Below are positions 1 to 8,774 of a stretch of DNA of 26,969 bases, piece by piece. The stretch covers positions 1 through 26,969 of the forward strand of contig JAEYFY010000252.1 in assembly GCA_023454395.1 (NCBI GenBank), in the 5' to 3' direction. Origin of the DNA: Pseudomonadota bacterium. Its GTDB lineage: Bacteria > Pseudomonadota > Gammaproteobacteria > Enterobacterales > Enterobacteriaceae. The translations under genes were made by a program, and so were the position numbers. The notes beneath the pieces were generated by a model that saw only the letters and a list, made by a program, of their open reading frames with translations, did no database searches and had not been told where the DNA came from. How positions within the stretch are numbered: position 1 is the first letter of the stretch; each line of letters opens with the position of its first letter.

Positions 1-77
1 TAGCGGAACACGCTGAATTATGCGGACGCTGTGTTACTAACGTAGCCGGTAACGGTGAAGAACGTAAGTTTGCTTAA
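1..77 (+). CDS. ileS: Isoleucyl-tRNA synthetase, C-terminal fragment
   Basis: This is the last 25 codons of an ORF entering from the left, in the frame starting at base 3. The peptide contains ELCGRCVTNVAG and ends GEERKFA, which closely matches the zinc-binding C-terminal tail of E. coli IleS (one CxxC pair visible here). IleS charges tRNA-Ile in the cytoplasm. The stop TAA lies 3 bp before the lspA ATG, reproducing the usual ileS-lspA operon junction of enterics. Only the tail is visible, so nothing can be said about the catalytic domain. Confidence 0.93.
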   Translation, partial: AEHAELCGRCVTNVAGNGEERKFA

Positions 78-80
78 TTA

Positions 81-596
81 ATGAAGAAAACACTTTGCTC
101 TACAGGTTTACGCTGGCTATGGCTAGCTGTCGCCGTAGTGGTGTTGGATTTAGGAACGAAACAGTATTTCATGCAGACATTTCGTCTGTATGAATCTGTT
201 GCTGTGATGCCTTTTTTCAACTTCACTTACGCCCATAACTATGGTGCAGCCTTTAGCTTTTTAGCAGATAAAGGGGGATGGCAACGTTGGTTTTTTGCAC
301 TGATTGCATTAGCAATCTGCATTACTTTATTGGTAATGATGTATAAAAACAAAGCGAGTGCCAAACTAAGTAACATTGCTTATGCGCTTATTATTGGCGG
401 AGCATTGGGTAATCTCTCTGATCGTCTGATCCACGGGTTTGTCATCGATTTTCTTGATGTTTATATCGGAGATTGGCATTGGCCGACCTTTAATATTGCT
501 GATATGGGCATTTGTATCGGTGCAGGGCTTATTATTATTGAGAGCTTTTTCCCTGATAAAAATGCCAGCCCTCAAGATACAAAAAAGCAAAAGTAA
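81..596 (+). CDS. lspA: Lipoprotein signal peptidase (signal peptidase II)
   Basis: This 171-aa integral inner-membrane aspartyl protease removes the signal peptide from diacylated prolipoproteins. Four hydrophobic segments are visible (about residues 11-29, 69-87, 98-112 and 138-155). The family signatures are present: NYGAAFSF near residue 53, GNLSDR at 110-115, and the two catalytic aspartates D123 (in VIDF) and D141 (in NIAD), at the same positions as in the E. coli enzyme. The length is slightly above the 164 aa of E. coli because of a lysine-rich tail. It follows ileS by 3 bp and so is co-transcribed and probably translationally coupled. Confidence 0.97.
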   Translation: MKKTLCSTGLRWLWLAVAVVVLDLGTKQYFMQTFRLYESVAVMPFFNFTYAHNYGAAFSFLADKGGWQRWFFALIALAICITLLVMMYKNKASAKLSNIAYALIIGGALGNLSDRLIHGFVIDFLDVYIGDWHWPTFNIADMGICIGAGLIIIESFFPDKNASPQDTKKQK

Positions 597-618
597 TCAG
601 ACAAGAAGTTAACTAAAA

Positions 619-644
619 TAACCCCTGCCTTATGGCGGGGGTTA
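619..644 (+). other. Intra-operon RNA hairpin between lspA and fkpB
   Basis: AACCCCTGCC, a TTAT loop and GGCGGGGGTT form a 10-bp stem with one G-U pair, extended by an outer T-A pair. It is GC-rich for this genome. No T-run follows (the next bases are CGCTTAATA), so it is not a normal intrinsic terminator. It may set differential stability or a partial stop between lspA and fkpB. The function is inferred. Confidence 0.5.
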
Positions 645-665
645 CGCTTAATAGAAGGTATTAGT

Positions 666-1136
666 ATGGTTATGCAGGTACTCAACGACAGCGCTGTGTT
701 GCTGAATTTCACTTTAAAGTTAGCCGATGGCTCTGTTGCTGAATCTACACAAGCGCATGGTAAACCCGCCCTTTTTCGTTTAGGTGATGAAAGTTTATCG
801 CCAGCCTTAGAAGCTGAATTATTGGGATTATCAACGGGAGATAAAAAAACCTTTACGCTTGCGGGTGAACATCTTTTTGGTAAATACAATCCCGACTTGC
901 TCCAATACTTTATGCCTTCTGACTTTGCAGAGTCTGGTGTGCCTGAGGCAGGCACTATCATGCTATTTACAGCAATGAATGGCAGTGAAATGCCGGGCAT
1001 TGTAAGGGATGTCACTGAAGATTCTGTAACCGTTGATTTTAATCATCCGTTAGCATCAGAAGAAGTGACATTTGATATTGAAGTTGTCAGCATCAATCCT
1101 GAGGAGGAAACAACACATGCAAATACTGCTGGCTAA
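666..1136 (+). CDS. fkpB: FKBP-type peptidyl-prolyl cis-trans isomerase (SlpA/FkpB)
   Basis: A 156-aa cytoplasmic SlyD-like prolyl isomerase. The N-terminal FKBP fold ([16 protein letters not shown], then [17 protein letters not shown]) is interrupted by the insert-in-flap region (about residues 70-125, including [13 protein letters not shown]). It then returns to the conserved VDFNHPLA motif and an FDIEV strand. This is the order seen in E. coli FkpB (149 aa). The ATG at 666 is preferred because GAAGG ends 7 bp before it; a second ATG at 672 is possible. The 3' end overlaps ispH by 20 bp, supporting the conserved lspA-fkpB-ispH operon. Confidence 0.95.
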   Translation: MVMQVLNDSAVLLNFTLKLADGSVAESTQAHGKPALFRLGDESLSPALEAELLGLSTGDKKTFTLAGEHLFGKYNPDLLQYFMPSDFAESGVPEAGTIMLFTAMNGSEMPGIVRDVTEDSVTVDFNHPLASEEVTFDIEVVSINPEEETTHANTAG

Positions 1137-2070
1137 CCCACGAGGCTTTTGTGCGGGTGTTGACCGAGCTATCAGCATTGTTGACCGCGCTCTGGAAATC
1201 TATGGCGCACCTATTTATGTTCGTCATGAGGTCGTTCATAACCGCTATGTCGTTAACGACTTACGTGAACGTGGCGCTATTTTTATTGAAGAAATTTCAG
1301 AAGTCCCCGATAACGCGATTTTAATTTTTTCTGCACATGGTGTTTCTCAAGCTATTCGTCAAGAAGCTCGCTCACGTAATTTAACGATGCTTTATGATGC
1401 GACTTGCCCATTGGTAACTAAAGTTCATATGGAAGTGGCAAGAGCGAGCCGTAAAGGCAAAGAAGCGATTTTAATCGGTCATGCAGGGCACCCAGAAGTT
1501 GAAGGCACAATGGGGCAATACAATAACCCTGAAGGGGGAATGTATTTAGTTGAGTCGCCAGCCGATGTATGGAAATTAGAAGTGAAAGATGAAGATAATC
1601 TTTGCTTTATGACTCAAACAACGCTTTCTGTTGATGATACATCTGAAGTGATTGATGCTTTAAATGCGCGCTTCCCCAAAATTATTGGGCCTCGTAAAGA
1701 TGATATCTGCTACGCAACAACCAATCGCCAAGAAGCTGCAAGAGAGCTTGCTGAAAAAGCGGATGTTGTATTTGTCGTTGGCTCTAAAAACTCATCAAAC
1801 TCTAATCGTCTAGCGGAGCTTGCACAGCGTGCGGGTAAGCCTTCTTATCTGATCGATAGCTTTGAAGATATTGATGAGTCATGGGTGGCTAATGCAAATA
1901 TTGTTGGCGTTACAGCAGGGGCTTCAGCACCCGATATTTTGGTTCAACAAGTATTAGAACGTTTAAAGACCTTTGGTGCTGATGAGGTGATTGAATTATC
2001 AGGGCGTGAAGAAAATATTGTTTTTGAAGTACCTAAAGAGCTTCGCCTAGATTATAAAGTTATCGAATAA
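1117..2070 (+). CDS. ispH: 4-hydroxy-3-methylbut-2-enyl diphosphate reductase (IspH/LytB)
   Basis: A 317-aa iron-sulfur enzyme that performs the last step of the MEP isoprenoid pathway, reducing HMBPP to IPP and DMAPP. The three cluster-binding cysteines are present: C12 (GFCAGV), C97 (DATCPLV) and C198 ([11 protein letters not shown]). The substrate motifs HNRYVV and [11 protein letters not shown] are also there. An upstream in-frame start at 1072 would add 15 residues. The ATG at 1117 follows a strong GAGGAGGA Shine-Dalgarno at 1101-1108 and gives the family's usual N terminus [15 protein letters not shown], so I chose it. The start lies inside fkpB, suggesting translational coupling. Confidence 0.97.
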   Translation: MQILLANPRGFCAGVDRAISIVDRALEIYGAPIYVRHEVVHNRYVVNDLRERGAIFIEEISEVPDNAILIFSAHGVSQAIRQEARSRNLTMLYDATCPLVTKVHMEVARASRKGKEAILIGHAGHPEVEGTMGQYNNPEGGMYLVESPADVWKLEVKDEDNLCFMTQTTLSVDDTSEVIDALNARFPKIIGPRKDDICYATTNRQEAARELAEKADVVFVVGSKNSSNSNRLAELAQRAGKPSYLIDSFEDIDESWVANANIVGVTAGASAPDILVQQVLERLKTFGADEVIELSGREENIVFEVPKELRLDYKVIE

Positions 2071-2095
2071 TCTCACTTAAATGTGATAGTGAATT

Positions 2096-2127
2096 TAAAA
2101 AGCAGAGTGAATAATTCTGCTTTTTTT
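2096..2127 (+). terminator. Intrinsic terminator after ispH
   Basis: AGCAGA (2101-2106) pairs with TCTGCT (2116-2121) around a 9-nt loop, with flanking A and T runs extending the stem and a run of seven T from 2121. It closes the ileS-lspA-fkpB-ispH transcription unit. The A-run on the left could also let it act weakly on the minus strand. Confidence 0.8.
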
Positions 2128-2279
2128 ATGTGTAAAGTAAAGTTAAATGAATAATCATGCTGTTCATCTCTTTTACTGATAATGACCACGATTTTGTGTG
2201 TTTTTCTTATCTTGAACGTTAAATGCTGGCATCAAGTGGATGACATCGCTAATCTGTAAACAATAAATAGAGACAATAA

Positions 2280-3125
<846 letters not shown>

Positions 3126-3148
3126 TTTATTAAATTTTTAACTTAATG

Positions 3149-3184
3149 AAAACTCACGATTATTTTTTAAATTGTGAGTTTTTG
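3149..3184 (+). terminator. Intrinsic terminator after dapB
   Basis: AAAACTCAC (3149-3157) pairs perfectly with GTGAGTTTT (3174-3182) around an AT-only 16-nt loop, and T residues continue to 3183. It lies 24 bp after the dapB stop codon. Confidence 0.8.
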
Positions 3185-3319
3185 TTGGTTTTTATTTGTA
3201 ATTATTTTCACATGCGTTTTTTATATCTATTTTCTCTTTATTTTTGCCTATATTTCCTTTCTTAACATTAAAAATCCTCTGTTTTTCCTATTTAAGCTCA
3301 GTTTTTAAATTAACTTGGT

Positions 3320-3335
3320 AAGCAAACGGTTAAAT
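3320..3335 (+). promoter_or_regulatory. Possible PurR operator upstream of carAB P1
   Basis: The segment AAGCAAACGGTTAAAT matches the PurR consensus ACGCAAACGTTTGCGT at 11 of 16 positions by eye, with the left arm GCAAACG intact. It sits roughly 120-135 bp before the inferred P1 start, which resembles the place of the PurR site in the E. coli carAB control region. The right arm is poor, so the assignment rests on position as much as on sequence. Confidence 0.4.
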
Positions 3336-3419
3336 TTGTAAGATCGCTGGTGTAAATTGTCACTTAGATGACTAATTTGCTAATAATTGATATTTTTTAA
3401 ATTAAAAAGGTGTTTTTTC

Positions 3420-3448
3420 TAGACATCTGCTCGTTCGATCTTTAGAAT
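3420..3448 (+). promoter_or_regulatory. carAB P1 promoter (pyrimidine-responsive type)
   Basis: TAGACA (3420-3425) and TAGAAT (3443-3448) are separated by 17 bp and lie about 110 bp before the carA start. The TAGAAT box followed by a short GC-containing start region and the repeated GCCCAATTT (3451 and 3471) closely resembles the E. coli P1-P2 segment. In E. coli P1 answers to pyrimidines and purines. That regulation is carried over by analogy and not shown here. Confidence 0.6.
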
Positions 3449-3510
3449 GCGCCCAATTTGCCAAAAATTTGCCCAATTTTATGTTTTTGGCATTGATTTA
3501 GAGTCTTAAA

Positions 3511-3549
3511 TCTGAATTAATATGCATTAAATGTGATTTATTATTCTCT
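3511..3549 (+). promoter_or_regulatory. Tandem ARG boxes at carAB P2
   Basis: Two 18-bp ArgR sites sit at 3511-3528 (core TGAATTAATATGCA, one mismatch to TGAATWWWWATTCA) and 3532-3549 (core TGATTTATTATTCT, two mismatches). The gap is exactly 3 bp, the spacing recognised by hexameric ArgR. The first box contains the likely P2 -10 region (TTAATATGCA). ArgR with arginine would block P2, tying carbamoyl phosphate synthesis to arginine supply. The second box ends 10 bp before the carA start and overlaps the first base of its Shine-Dalgarno. Confidence 0.75.
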
Positions 3550-3559
3550 GGAGGGCGTT

Positions 3560-4723
3560 TTGATTAGAAAAGCTATACTGGTTCTAGAAGATGGGACCGA
3601 ATTCCACGGCAAGTCGATTGGCGCAGAAGGCGCCGCCATCGGTGAAGTCGTTTTTAATACTTCCATGACCGGTTATCAAGAAATATTAACCGACCCTTCT
3701 TACTCCCAACAAATTGTTACTCTCACTTATCCCCACATTGGCAATACCGGCGTTAATCGTTCAGACGAAGAATCAGAAACAATCCATGCTCAAGGTTTAA
3801 TTATTCGCGACTTACCATTAGTGATGAGCAACTATCGTGCTGAAGAAACGTTATCTGATTATCTTAAACGCCATAACATTGTTGCGATAGCGGATATTGA
3901 TACACGTAAATTAACGCGTTTATTGAGAGAAAAAGGCGCACAAAACGGCTGTATTATCGCCGGTAAACATCCCGATACCAAACTTGCCCTCGAAAAAGCT
4001 AAAGCCTTTCCCGGCTTAAAAGGCATGGATTTAGCCAAAACAGTCACCGTCAAACAGCCTTACTCGTGGACTCAAGGAAGTTGGACACTAGAAAATGAAT
4101 TACCAGAAGCTAAATTAGCGACTGAATTGCCATTGCATATTGTGGCGTATGATTTCGGTGTGAAACGTAATATTTTACGTATGCTGGTGGATAGAGGATG
4201 CCAAGTTACTGTGGTACCCGCTCAAACGTCAGCTCAAGATGTGTTAGCCCTTTCTCCTGATGGTATTTTTCTTTCCAATGGTCCCGGGGATCCAGAGCCT
4301 TGTGATTATGCCATTAATGCCATTCAAACCTTTTTAACCACTGATATTCCAGTATTTGGTATTTGTTTAGGGCATCAGCTATTAGCATTAGCTAGCGGTG
4401 CAAAAACCATCAAAATGAAATTTGGTCACCACGGTGGTAATCATCCTGTTAAAGATTTAGATAAAAATACGGTGATGATCACAGCGCAAAATCATGGATT
4501 TGCCGTTGATGAAACCTCTCTTCCTGCCAATTTACGTGTGACACATAAATCTCTATTTGATGGTTCTTTACAAGGTATTCATCGCACGGATAAACCTGCA
4601 TTCAGTTTCCAAGGTCACCCAGAAGCTAGCCCAGGGCCACATGATGCCGCACCGCTTTTTGATCACTTTATCGAGCTTATCGCGCAATATCGTCAAAACC
4701 TGCAATCAGTGACAACTAAATAA
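3560..4723 (+). CDS. carA: Carbamoyl phosphate synthase small (glutaminase) subunit
   Basis: A 387-aa subunit that hydrolyses glutamine and channels ammonia to CarB, serving pyrimidine and arginine synthesis. The N-terminal CarA-specific domain ([27 protein letters not shown]) covers about residues 1-150. The class I amidotransferase domain follows, with nucleophile C269 in GICLGHQ and the H and E of HPEASPG (about 353 and 355). The start is TTG at 3560. CTGGAGG precedes it by 5 bp, and translation from it gives [14 protein letters not shown], aligning without a gap to E. coli CarA, which is also TTG-initiated. A GTG at 3533 is in frame but lies inside the second ARG box. The stop is 17 bp from carB. 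Confidence 0.96.
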   Translation: MIRKAILVLEDGTEFHGKSIGAEGAAIGEVVFNTSMTGYQEILTDPSYSQQIVTLTYPHIGNTGVNRSDEESETIHAQGLIIRDLPLVMSNYRAEETLSDYLKRHNIVAIADIDTRKLTRLLREKGAQNGCIIAGKHPDTKLALEKAKAFPGLKGMDLAKTVTVKQPYSWTQGSWTLENELPEAKLATELPLHIVAYDFGVKRNILRMLVDRGCQVTVVPAQTSAQDVLALSPDGIFLSNGPGDPEPCDYAINAIQTFLTTDIPVFGICLGHQLLALASGAKTIKMKFGHHGGNHPVKDLDKNTVMITAQNHGFAVDETSLPANLRVTHKSLFDGSLQGIHRTDKPAFSFQGHPEASPGPHDAAPLFDHFIELIAQYRQNLQSVTTK

Positions 4724-4740
4724 ATCAGGAGCGAAAGAAA

Positions 4741-7700
4741 ATGGCTAAAAGAACAGATATCAAAACAATCCTGATTTTAGGTGCTGGGCCGATTGTTATC
4801 GGACAAGCGTGTGAATTTGACTATTCAGGCGCGCAAGCATGTAAAGCCCTACGTGAAGAGGGATATCGAGTTGTTTTGGTAAATTCAAATCCTGCAACCA
4901 TTATGACCGATCCTGAAATGGCCGATGCAACGTACATCGAGCCTATTCACTGGCAAGTTGTGAGAAAAATTATTGAAAAAGAGCGCCCTGATGCGGTATT
5001 GCCAACAATGGGTGGGCAAACGGCACTGAACTGTGCGCTAGAGCTAGAGCGCCAAGGTGTCTTAGCTGAATTTGGCGTCACCATGATTGGTGCAACAGCC
5101 GATGCAATTGATAAAGCAGAAGATAGACAACGCTTTGATAAAGCGATGAAAAAAATCGGTTTAGATACTGCGCGTTCAGGTATTGCACATAATCTTGATG
5201 AAGCCTTTGCTGTTGCTGAACAAGTGGGTTTTCCTTGTATTATTCGCCCTTCATTCACAATGGGCGGAACGGGGGGCGGGATCGCCTATAATCGTGAAGA
5301 ATTTGAAGAAATTTGTACACGAGGCTTAGATTTATCACCCACCAATGAACTGTTAATTGATGAATCTCTAATTGGTTGGAAAGAGTATGAAATGGAAGTG
5401 GTGCGTGATAAAAACGACAACTGCATTATCGTCTGCTCTATCGAAAACTTTGATGCAATGGGCATTCATACAGGTGATTCCATTACCGTCGCGCCAGCAC
5501 AAACACTTACTGACAAAGAATATCAAATTATGCGTAATGCCTCGATGGCGGTATTACGTGAAATAGGTGTTGAAACGGGCGGTTCTAACGTTCAGTTTGC
5601 TGTTGATCCTAAAACAGGGCGCTTGATTGTTATCGAAATGAACCCTCGGGTTTCTCGTTCATCAGCACTGGCATCTAAAGCGACAGGCTTCCCAATTGCG
5701 AAAGTCGCTGCAAAATTAGCAGTAGGTTACACCCTCGATGAGCTGATGAATGATATCACTGGAGGGAGAACACCAGCCTCTTTCGAACCTTCTATTGATT
5801 ATGTTGTGACAAAAATTCCTCGCTTTAACTTTGAAAAATTTGCAGGAACCAATGACAGATTAACAACGCAAATGAAATCTGTTGGCGAAGTGATGGCAAT
5901 TGGTAGAACACAACAAGAATCTTTGCAAAAAGCATTACGAGGCCTCGAAGTGGGGGCGACAGGGTTTGATCCTAAAGTCGATTTAGACGACCCAGAAGCA
6001 TTAACGAAAATTCGCCGTGAGCTAAAAGAAGCAGGCTCTGACCGAATTTGGTATATCGCGGATGCCTTCCGAGCAGGGCTATCCGTTGATGGTGTATTTA
6101 ACCTCACCAGTATTGATCGCTGGTTCTTAGTTCAAATAGAAGAAATCGTTCGCCTTGAAGAAAAAGTCAGCGAAGTCGGTATAAAAGGCTTAAATGCTGA
6201 TTTCTTACGTCAGTTAAAACGTAAAGGTTTTGCTGATGCACGTTTAGCTAAAATACTTAACGTAAAAGAGCCTGTTATTCGCCAGTTACGGGAGCAATAT
6301 CAACTCCATCCGGTCTATAAACGAGTTGATACTTGTGCAGCAGAATTTGCTACGGATACGGCTTATATGTACTCGACTTATGAAGAAGAGTGCGAGGCAA
6401 ATCCACATCAAGATAAACCTAAAGTCATGATCTTAGGTGGTGGACCAAACCGTATAGGGCAAGGAATAGAATTTGATTATTGCTGTGTTCATGCCGCGCT
6501 TGCGTTGCGTGAAGACGGTTACGAAACCATTATGGTGAACTGTAACCCTGAAACGGTTTCAACAGATTACGATACTTCTGACAGACTCTATTTTGAACCT
6601 GTCACATTAGAAGATGTACTTGAAATTGTACGAATTGAAAAGCCGAAAGGGGTTATCGTGCAATATGGTGGACAAACACCATTAAAACTCGCCAGAGCGC
6701 TAGAAGCTGAAGGGGTGCCAGTTATTGGCACAACGCCAGATGCTATTGATAAAGCAGAAGATCGTGAACGTTTCCAAAAAGCGGTTGATAAATTAGGGCT
6801 TAAACAGCCTGAAAATGCCACTGTAACCGCTTTAGAAGAGGCTGTAGAAAAAGCACAATTGATTGGCTATCCGCTGGTGGTTCGTCCGTCTTATGTTCTT
6901 GGTGGACGCGCAATGGAGATTGTTTACGATGAAGTCGATTTACGTCGCTATTTCCAAACCGCAGTGAGTGTGTCAAATGATGCGCCAGTGTTGTTAGACC
7001 GTTTTCTTGATGATGCAATTGAAGTCGATATTGATGCGATTTGTGACGGTAAGCAAGTCGTGATTGGCGGCATTATGGAGCATATCGAACAAGCGGGTGT
7101 TCACTCTGGTGACTCTGCTTGCTCATTGCCTGCTTATACCCTAAGCCAAGAAATTCAAGATGTGATGCGTAAGCAAGTCCGTGAGCTTGCATTTGAATTA
7201 GGTGTAAAAGGGTTGATGAATGCACAATTTGCGGTGAAAGGTAACGATGTTTACCTTATCGAAGTCAATCCTCGTGCTGCTCGTACCGTACCTTTTGTGT
7301 CAAAAGCCACAGGTGTGCCATTAGCCAAAGTTGCTGCGCGTGTCATGATTGGTCAAAGCCTTGAAGAGCAGGGAGTTACAAAAGAAGTTATTCCACCTTA
7401 TTACTCTGTAAAAGAGGTGGTATTACCTTTCAATAAGTTTGCAGGTGTTGATCCAATTTTAGGACCTGAAATGCGTTCAACAGGTGAAGTGATGGGCGTC
7501 GGTGCAACCTTTGCTCAAGCCTTTGCTAAAGCGATGCTAGGTAGCAGTTCTACCATGAAGAAAAAAGGCAGAGCGCTTCTTTCTGTGCGTGCTGGTGATA
7601 AAAAGCGAGTTGTTGATTTAGCAACGAAATTACTAAAAAGTGGACTTGAATTAGATGCTACACATGGTACAGCGATTGTATTAGGTGAGGCGGGAATAAA

Positions 7701-7968
7701 CCCACGCTTAGTTAATAAGGTTCATGAAGGTCGGCCGCATATTGAAGATAGAATCAAAAATGGTGAATATGACTATATTGTTAATACGACTTCTGGTCGT
7801 CAAGCCATTGAAGATTCTAAAATTATTCGTCGTAGTGCATTAAGATATAAAGTCCATTATGACACGACGTTAAATGGCGGGTTTGCGACAACGCTGTCAT
7901 TAACAGCGGACCCTACGGAAAGTGTTATCTCAGTTCAAGAAATGCATAAAAAGATAAGTAAATCTTAA
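4741..7968 (+). CDS. carB: Carbamoyl phosphate synthase large subunit
   Basis: A 1075-aa synthetase (E. coli CarB is 1073) that makes carbamoyl phosphate from bicarbonate, ammonia and two ATP. It has two homologous halves. The carboxyphosphate half begins with [17 protein letters not shown] near residue 15 and has the glycine-rich ATP-grasp loop TMGGTGGG and the [10 protein letters not shown] metal-binding segment. The carbamoyl phosphate half begins with [16 protein letters not shown] near residue 565 and carries GGQTPLKLA and [12 protein letters not shown]. The last about 140 residues form the allosteric domain that binds ornithine and UMP in E. coli. AGGAGCG lies 6-12 bp before the ATG. 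It is co-transcribed with carA. Confidence 0.98.
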   Translation: MAKRTDIKTILILGAGPIVIGQACEFDYSGAQACKALREEGYRVVLVNSNPATIMTDPEMADATYIEPIHWQVVRKIIEKERPDAVLPTMGGQTALNCALELERQGVLAEFGVTMIGATADAIDKAEDRQRFDKAMKKIGLDTARSGIAHNLDEAFAVAEQVGFPCIIRPSFTMGGTGGGIAYNREEFEEICTRGLDLSPTNELLIDESLIGWKEYEMEVVRDKNDNCIIVCSIENFDAMGIHTGDSITVAPAQTLTDKEYQIMRNASMAVLREIGVETGGSNVQFAVDPKTGRLIVIEMNPRVSRSSALASKATGFPIAKVAAKLAVGYTLDELMNDITGGRTPASFEPSIDYVVTKIPRFNFEKFAGTNDRLTTQMKSVGEVMAIGRTQQESLQKALRGLEVGATGFDPKVDLDDPEALTKIRRELKEAGSDRIWYIADAFRAGLSVDGVFNLTSIDRWFLVQIEEIVRLEEKVSEVGIKGLNADFLRQLKRKGFADARLAKILNVKEPVIRQLREQYQLHPVYKRVDTCAAEFATDTAYMYSTYEEECEANPHQDKPKVMILGGGPNRIGQGIEFDYCCVHAALALREDGYETIMVNCNPETVSTDYDTSDRLYFEPVTLEDVLEIVRIEKPKGVIVQYGGQTPLKLARALEAEGVPVIGTTPDAIDKAEDRERFQKAVDKLGLKQPENATVTALEEAVEKAQLIGYPLVVRPSYVLGGRAMEIVYDEVDLRRYFQTAVSVSNDAPVLLDRFLDDAIEVDIDAICDGKQVVIGGIMEHIEQAGVHSGDSACSLPAYTLSQEIQDVMRKQVRELAFELGVKGLMNAQFAVKGNDVYLIEVNPRAARTVPFVSKATGVPLAKVAARVMIGQSLEEQGVTKEVIPPYYSVKEVVLPFNKFAGVDPILGPEMRSTGEVMGVGATFAQAFAKAMLGSSSTMKKKGRALLSVRAGDKKRVVDLATKLLKSGLELDATHGTAIVLGEAGINPRLVNKVHEGRPHIEDRIKNGEYDYIVNTTSGRQAIEDSKIIRRSALRYKVHYDTTLNGGFATTLSLTADPTESVISVQEMHKKISKS

Positions 7969-7991
7969 GATTTTTTATTGTTGTAATAATG

Positions 7992-8029
7992 ATCCCGAAT
8001 ATGAGGAGACTTGTATTCGGGATTTTTTA
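7992..8029 (+). terminator. Intrinsic terminator of carAB
   Basis: ATCCCGAATA (7992-8001) pairs perfectly with TATTCGGGAT (8014-8023) around a 12-nt loop, followed by a T-run to 8028. It begins 24 bp after the carB stop. Confidence 0.9.
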
Positions 8030-8043
8030 TTTTTCTATTTGAG

Positions 8044-8131
8044 ATAAAAAAGATAGCCCCAAATAAATTTATTTGGGGCTAGTGCAAAACAAAGAGGTGG
8101 GTGCGGATCTTTTTTTCAAGTAAGGAGTCAA
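8044..8131 (-). pseudogene. Decayed Sok-like antisense RNA unit
   Basis: Read on the minus strand, TTGACTCCTT starts at 8131 and is identical to the first ten bases of the functional-looking Sok promoter at 8446. Exactly 53 nt later (8078), as in the other copy, a CCCC-initiated hairpin begins. Here the hairpin is a perfect 28-bp palindrome (8054-8081), followed by TCTTTTTTATC. The -10 position reads ATCCGC, which is poor. On the plus strand the place of the hok ATG is AAG and the reading frame is soon closed by TAA, so no toxin can be made. I infer a tandem relic of the hok/sok locus. A still-active small RNA with a different -10 is possible. Confidence 0.45.
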
Positions 8132-8251
8132 GAAAATAAAATAAGTTAATTTCTTTGTTTTAGCGGGTTGATTTTGTCTTTTTTTGTCGCTTGAGTTAAG
8201 AGAAAATTATTTTACGAGATTGAGTAACATGCTGTTTTAATTAATTTAAAT

Positions 8252-8279
8252 TTGTTGTTTGCTACGGAAAAGGTATAGG
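8252..8279 (+). promoter_or_regulatory. Candidate hok mRNA promoter
   Basis: TTGTTG (8252-8257) and TATAGG (8274-8279) are 16 bp apart. A start near 8286 would give a transcript of about 345 nt ending at the terminator after hok, in the size range of known hok mRNAs. The match is moderate and other AT-rich hexamers are nearby. Confidence 0.35.
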
Positions 8280-8311
8280 GAATAGAGAAATTTCTGTTAC
8301 TATATTGGTGG

Positions 8312-8449
8312 GTGCTTGGATCATTTTGGTTCAAGCATTTTGCAAGAGCCAAAAAGAGAAAAGCCCCGAATTCTATTTTCATAAAATCCGGGGACAGACT
8401 CAAACCTCAACAACTTGATTCTGTCTCCTTTTCCGAAAGGAGTCAATGA
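8312..8449 (+). CDS. Mok-like leader ORF overlapping hok
   Basis: This 45-codon frame starts at GTG 8312 (MLGSFWFKHFARAKKRK...) and ends with TGA at 8447-8449. That TGA overlaps the hok ATG in an ATGA junction. In Hok systems the leader peptide Mok is not itself toxic: its translation opens the hok start region, and Sok represses hok by blocking mok. The frame is open back to 8279, so the true start is uncertain; GTG 8312 has no clean Shine-Dalgarno. Its middle codons (8351-8411) are exactly those covered by the antisense RNA. The coupling geometry supports the call, but the peptide sequence itself is not recognisable. Confidence 0.45.
   Translation: MLGSFWFKHFARAKKRKAPNSIFIKSGDRLKPQQLDSVSFSERSQ
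8351..8411 (-). ncRNA. Sok-like antisense RNA
   Basis: The promoter on the minus strand predicts a start near 8411 (5' GTTGAGGTTTGAG...). The transcript runs into a hairpin, CCCCGGAT pairing with ATTCGGGG, followed by CTTTTCTCTTTTT, giving an RNA of about 55-60 nt, the size of known Sok RNAs. The terminal GGGGCTTTTCTC is what I recall from E. coli SokC. It is fully complementary to the hok/mok leader and would block Mok translation and send the duplex to RNase III. The exact ends are inferred. Confidence 0.65.
8418..8446 (-). promoter_or_regulatory. Promoter of the Sok-like antisense RNA
   Basis: On the minus strand TTGACT (8446-8441) and CAGAAT (8423-8418) are separated by 17 bp. The -35 box is the complement of the AGTCAA at the hok start codon, so the hok initiation region and the antisense promoter share the same bases. 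Confidence 0.6.
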
Positions 8450-8595
8450 AATTGACGAAAATAACCTTATTTGGCATTACGGTTATCTGTGTGACTGTTC
8501 TATGTTTTACAATAATTGTAGGCGAACGATTATGTTCACTTAACATTAGTAACGGAAACACAGTCGTTCAAGCTATTTTGATGTGTAATAAATAG
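8446..8595 (+). CDS. hok: Hok/Gef-family membrane toxin of a type I toxin-antitoxin system
   Basis: A 49-aa protein. It has a basic start (MKLTKIT), one transmembrane helix (about residues 6-25, LFGITVICVTVLCFTIIVG) and a periplasmic tail beginning ERLCSLNISNGNTVVQAI. The tail fits the Hok/Gef pattern: a charged pair, then LC, then a short V/I strand, a turn and a second strand (E. coli HokC: KDLCEVHIRTGQTEVAV). Such peptides insert in the inner membrane, collapse its potential and kill or arrest the cell. AAAGGAG at 8436-8442 lies 3 bp from the ATG. The tail carries an extra cysteine (C47) besides the conserved C30. It is flanked by the antisense RNA and a terminator. No feature suggests disruption. 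Confidence 0.8.
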   Translation: MKLTKITLFGITVICVTVLCFTIIVGERLCSLNISNGNTVVQAILMCNK

Positions 8596-8600
8596 CTTGG

Positions 8601-8631
8601 TTGGAGGGAGGTTTTCTCCCTCCCAATTTTT
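8601..8631 (+). terminator. Intrinsic terminator after hok
   Basis: TTGGAGGGAG (8601-8610) pairs with CTCCCTCCCAA (8616-8626) with one bulged C and a GTTTT loop, followed by TTTTT. It begins 5 bp after the hok stop codon. Confidence 0.85.
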
Positions 8632-8702
8632 CTTCAAGTTGTCAGAGTTTTGGTACAAGCACCCTGTCTTTTAAATTATTTTTTGTGATAGTTGGATATA
8701 AA

Positions 8703-8717
8703 TGATAATGATTGCTA
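8703..8717 (+). promoter_or_regulatory. Fur box before the AraC-family regulator
   Basis: TGATAATGATTGCTA matches the 7-1-7 Fur pattern TGATAAT-N-ATTATCA at 11 of 14 positions. It lies 58 bp before the regulator start codon. Iron-loaded Fur would repress the regulator and so indirectly the whole uptake island. Confidence 0.6.
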
Positions 8718-8774
8718 TTTCGTTGCGTGTTTGAGAATATAGCTGATTATTTACTCTGCTGATATCTTTCTATT

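Noticed and set aside
572..1015. Minus-strand 147-codon ORF opposite fkpB
   Set aside because: It is the shadow of fkpB: the plus-strand product is a clear SlpA/FkpB homologue with proper operon context.
8054..8081. The 28-bp perfect palindrome as a second terminator of carAB
   Set aside because: The T-run follows it on the minus strand only; on the plus strand GTGCAAAAC follows. carAB already has a good terminator at 7992.
8212..8403. Minus-strand 63-codon ORF opposite the hok leader
   Set aside because: It runs antisense through the structured hok/mok leader and the Sok terminator, lacks a ribosome site and resembles no protein. The RNA features explain the region better.
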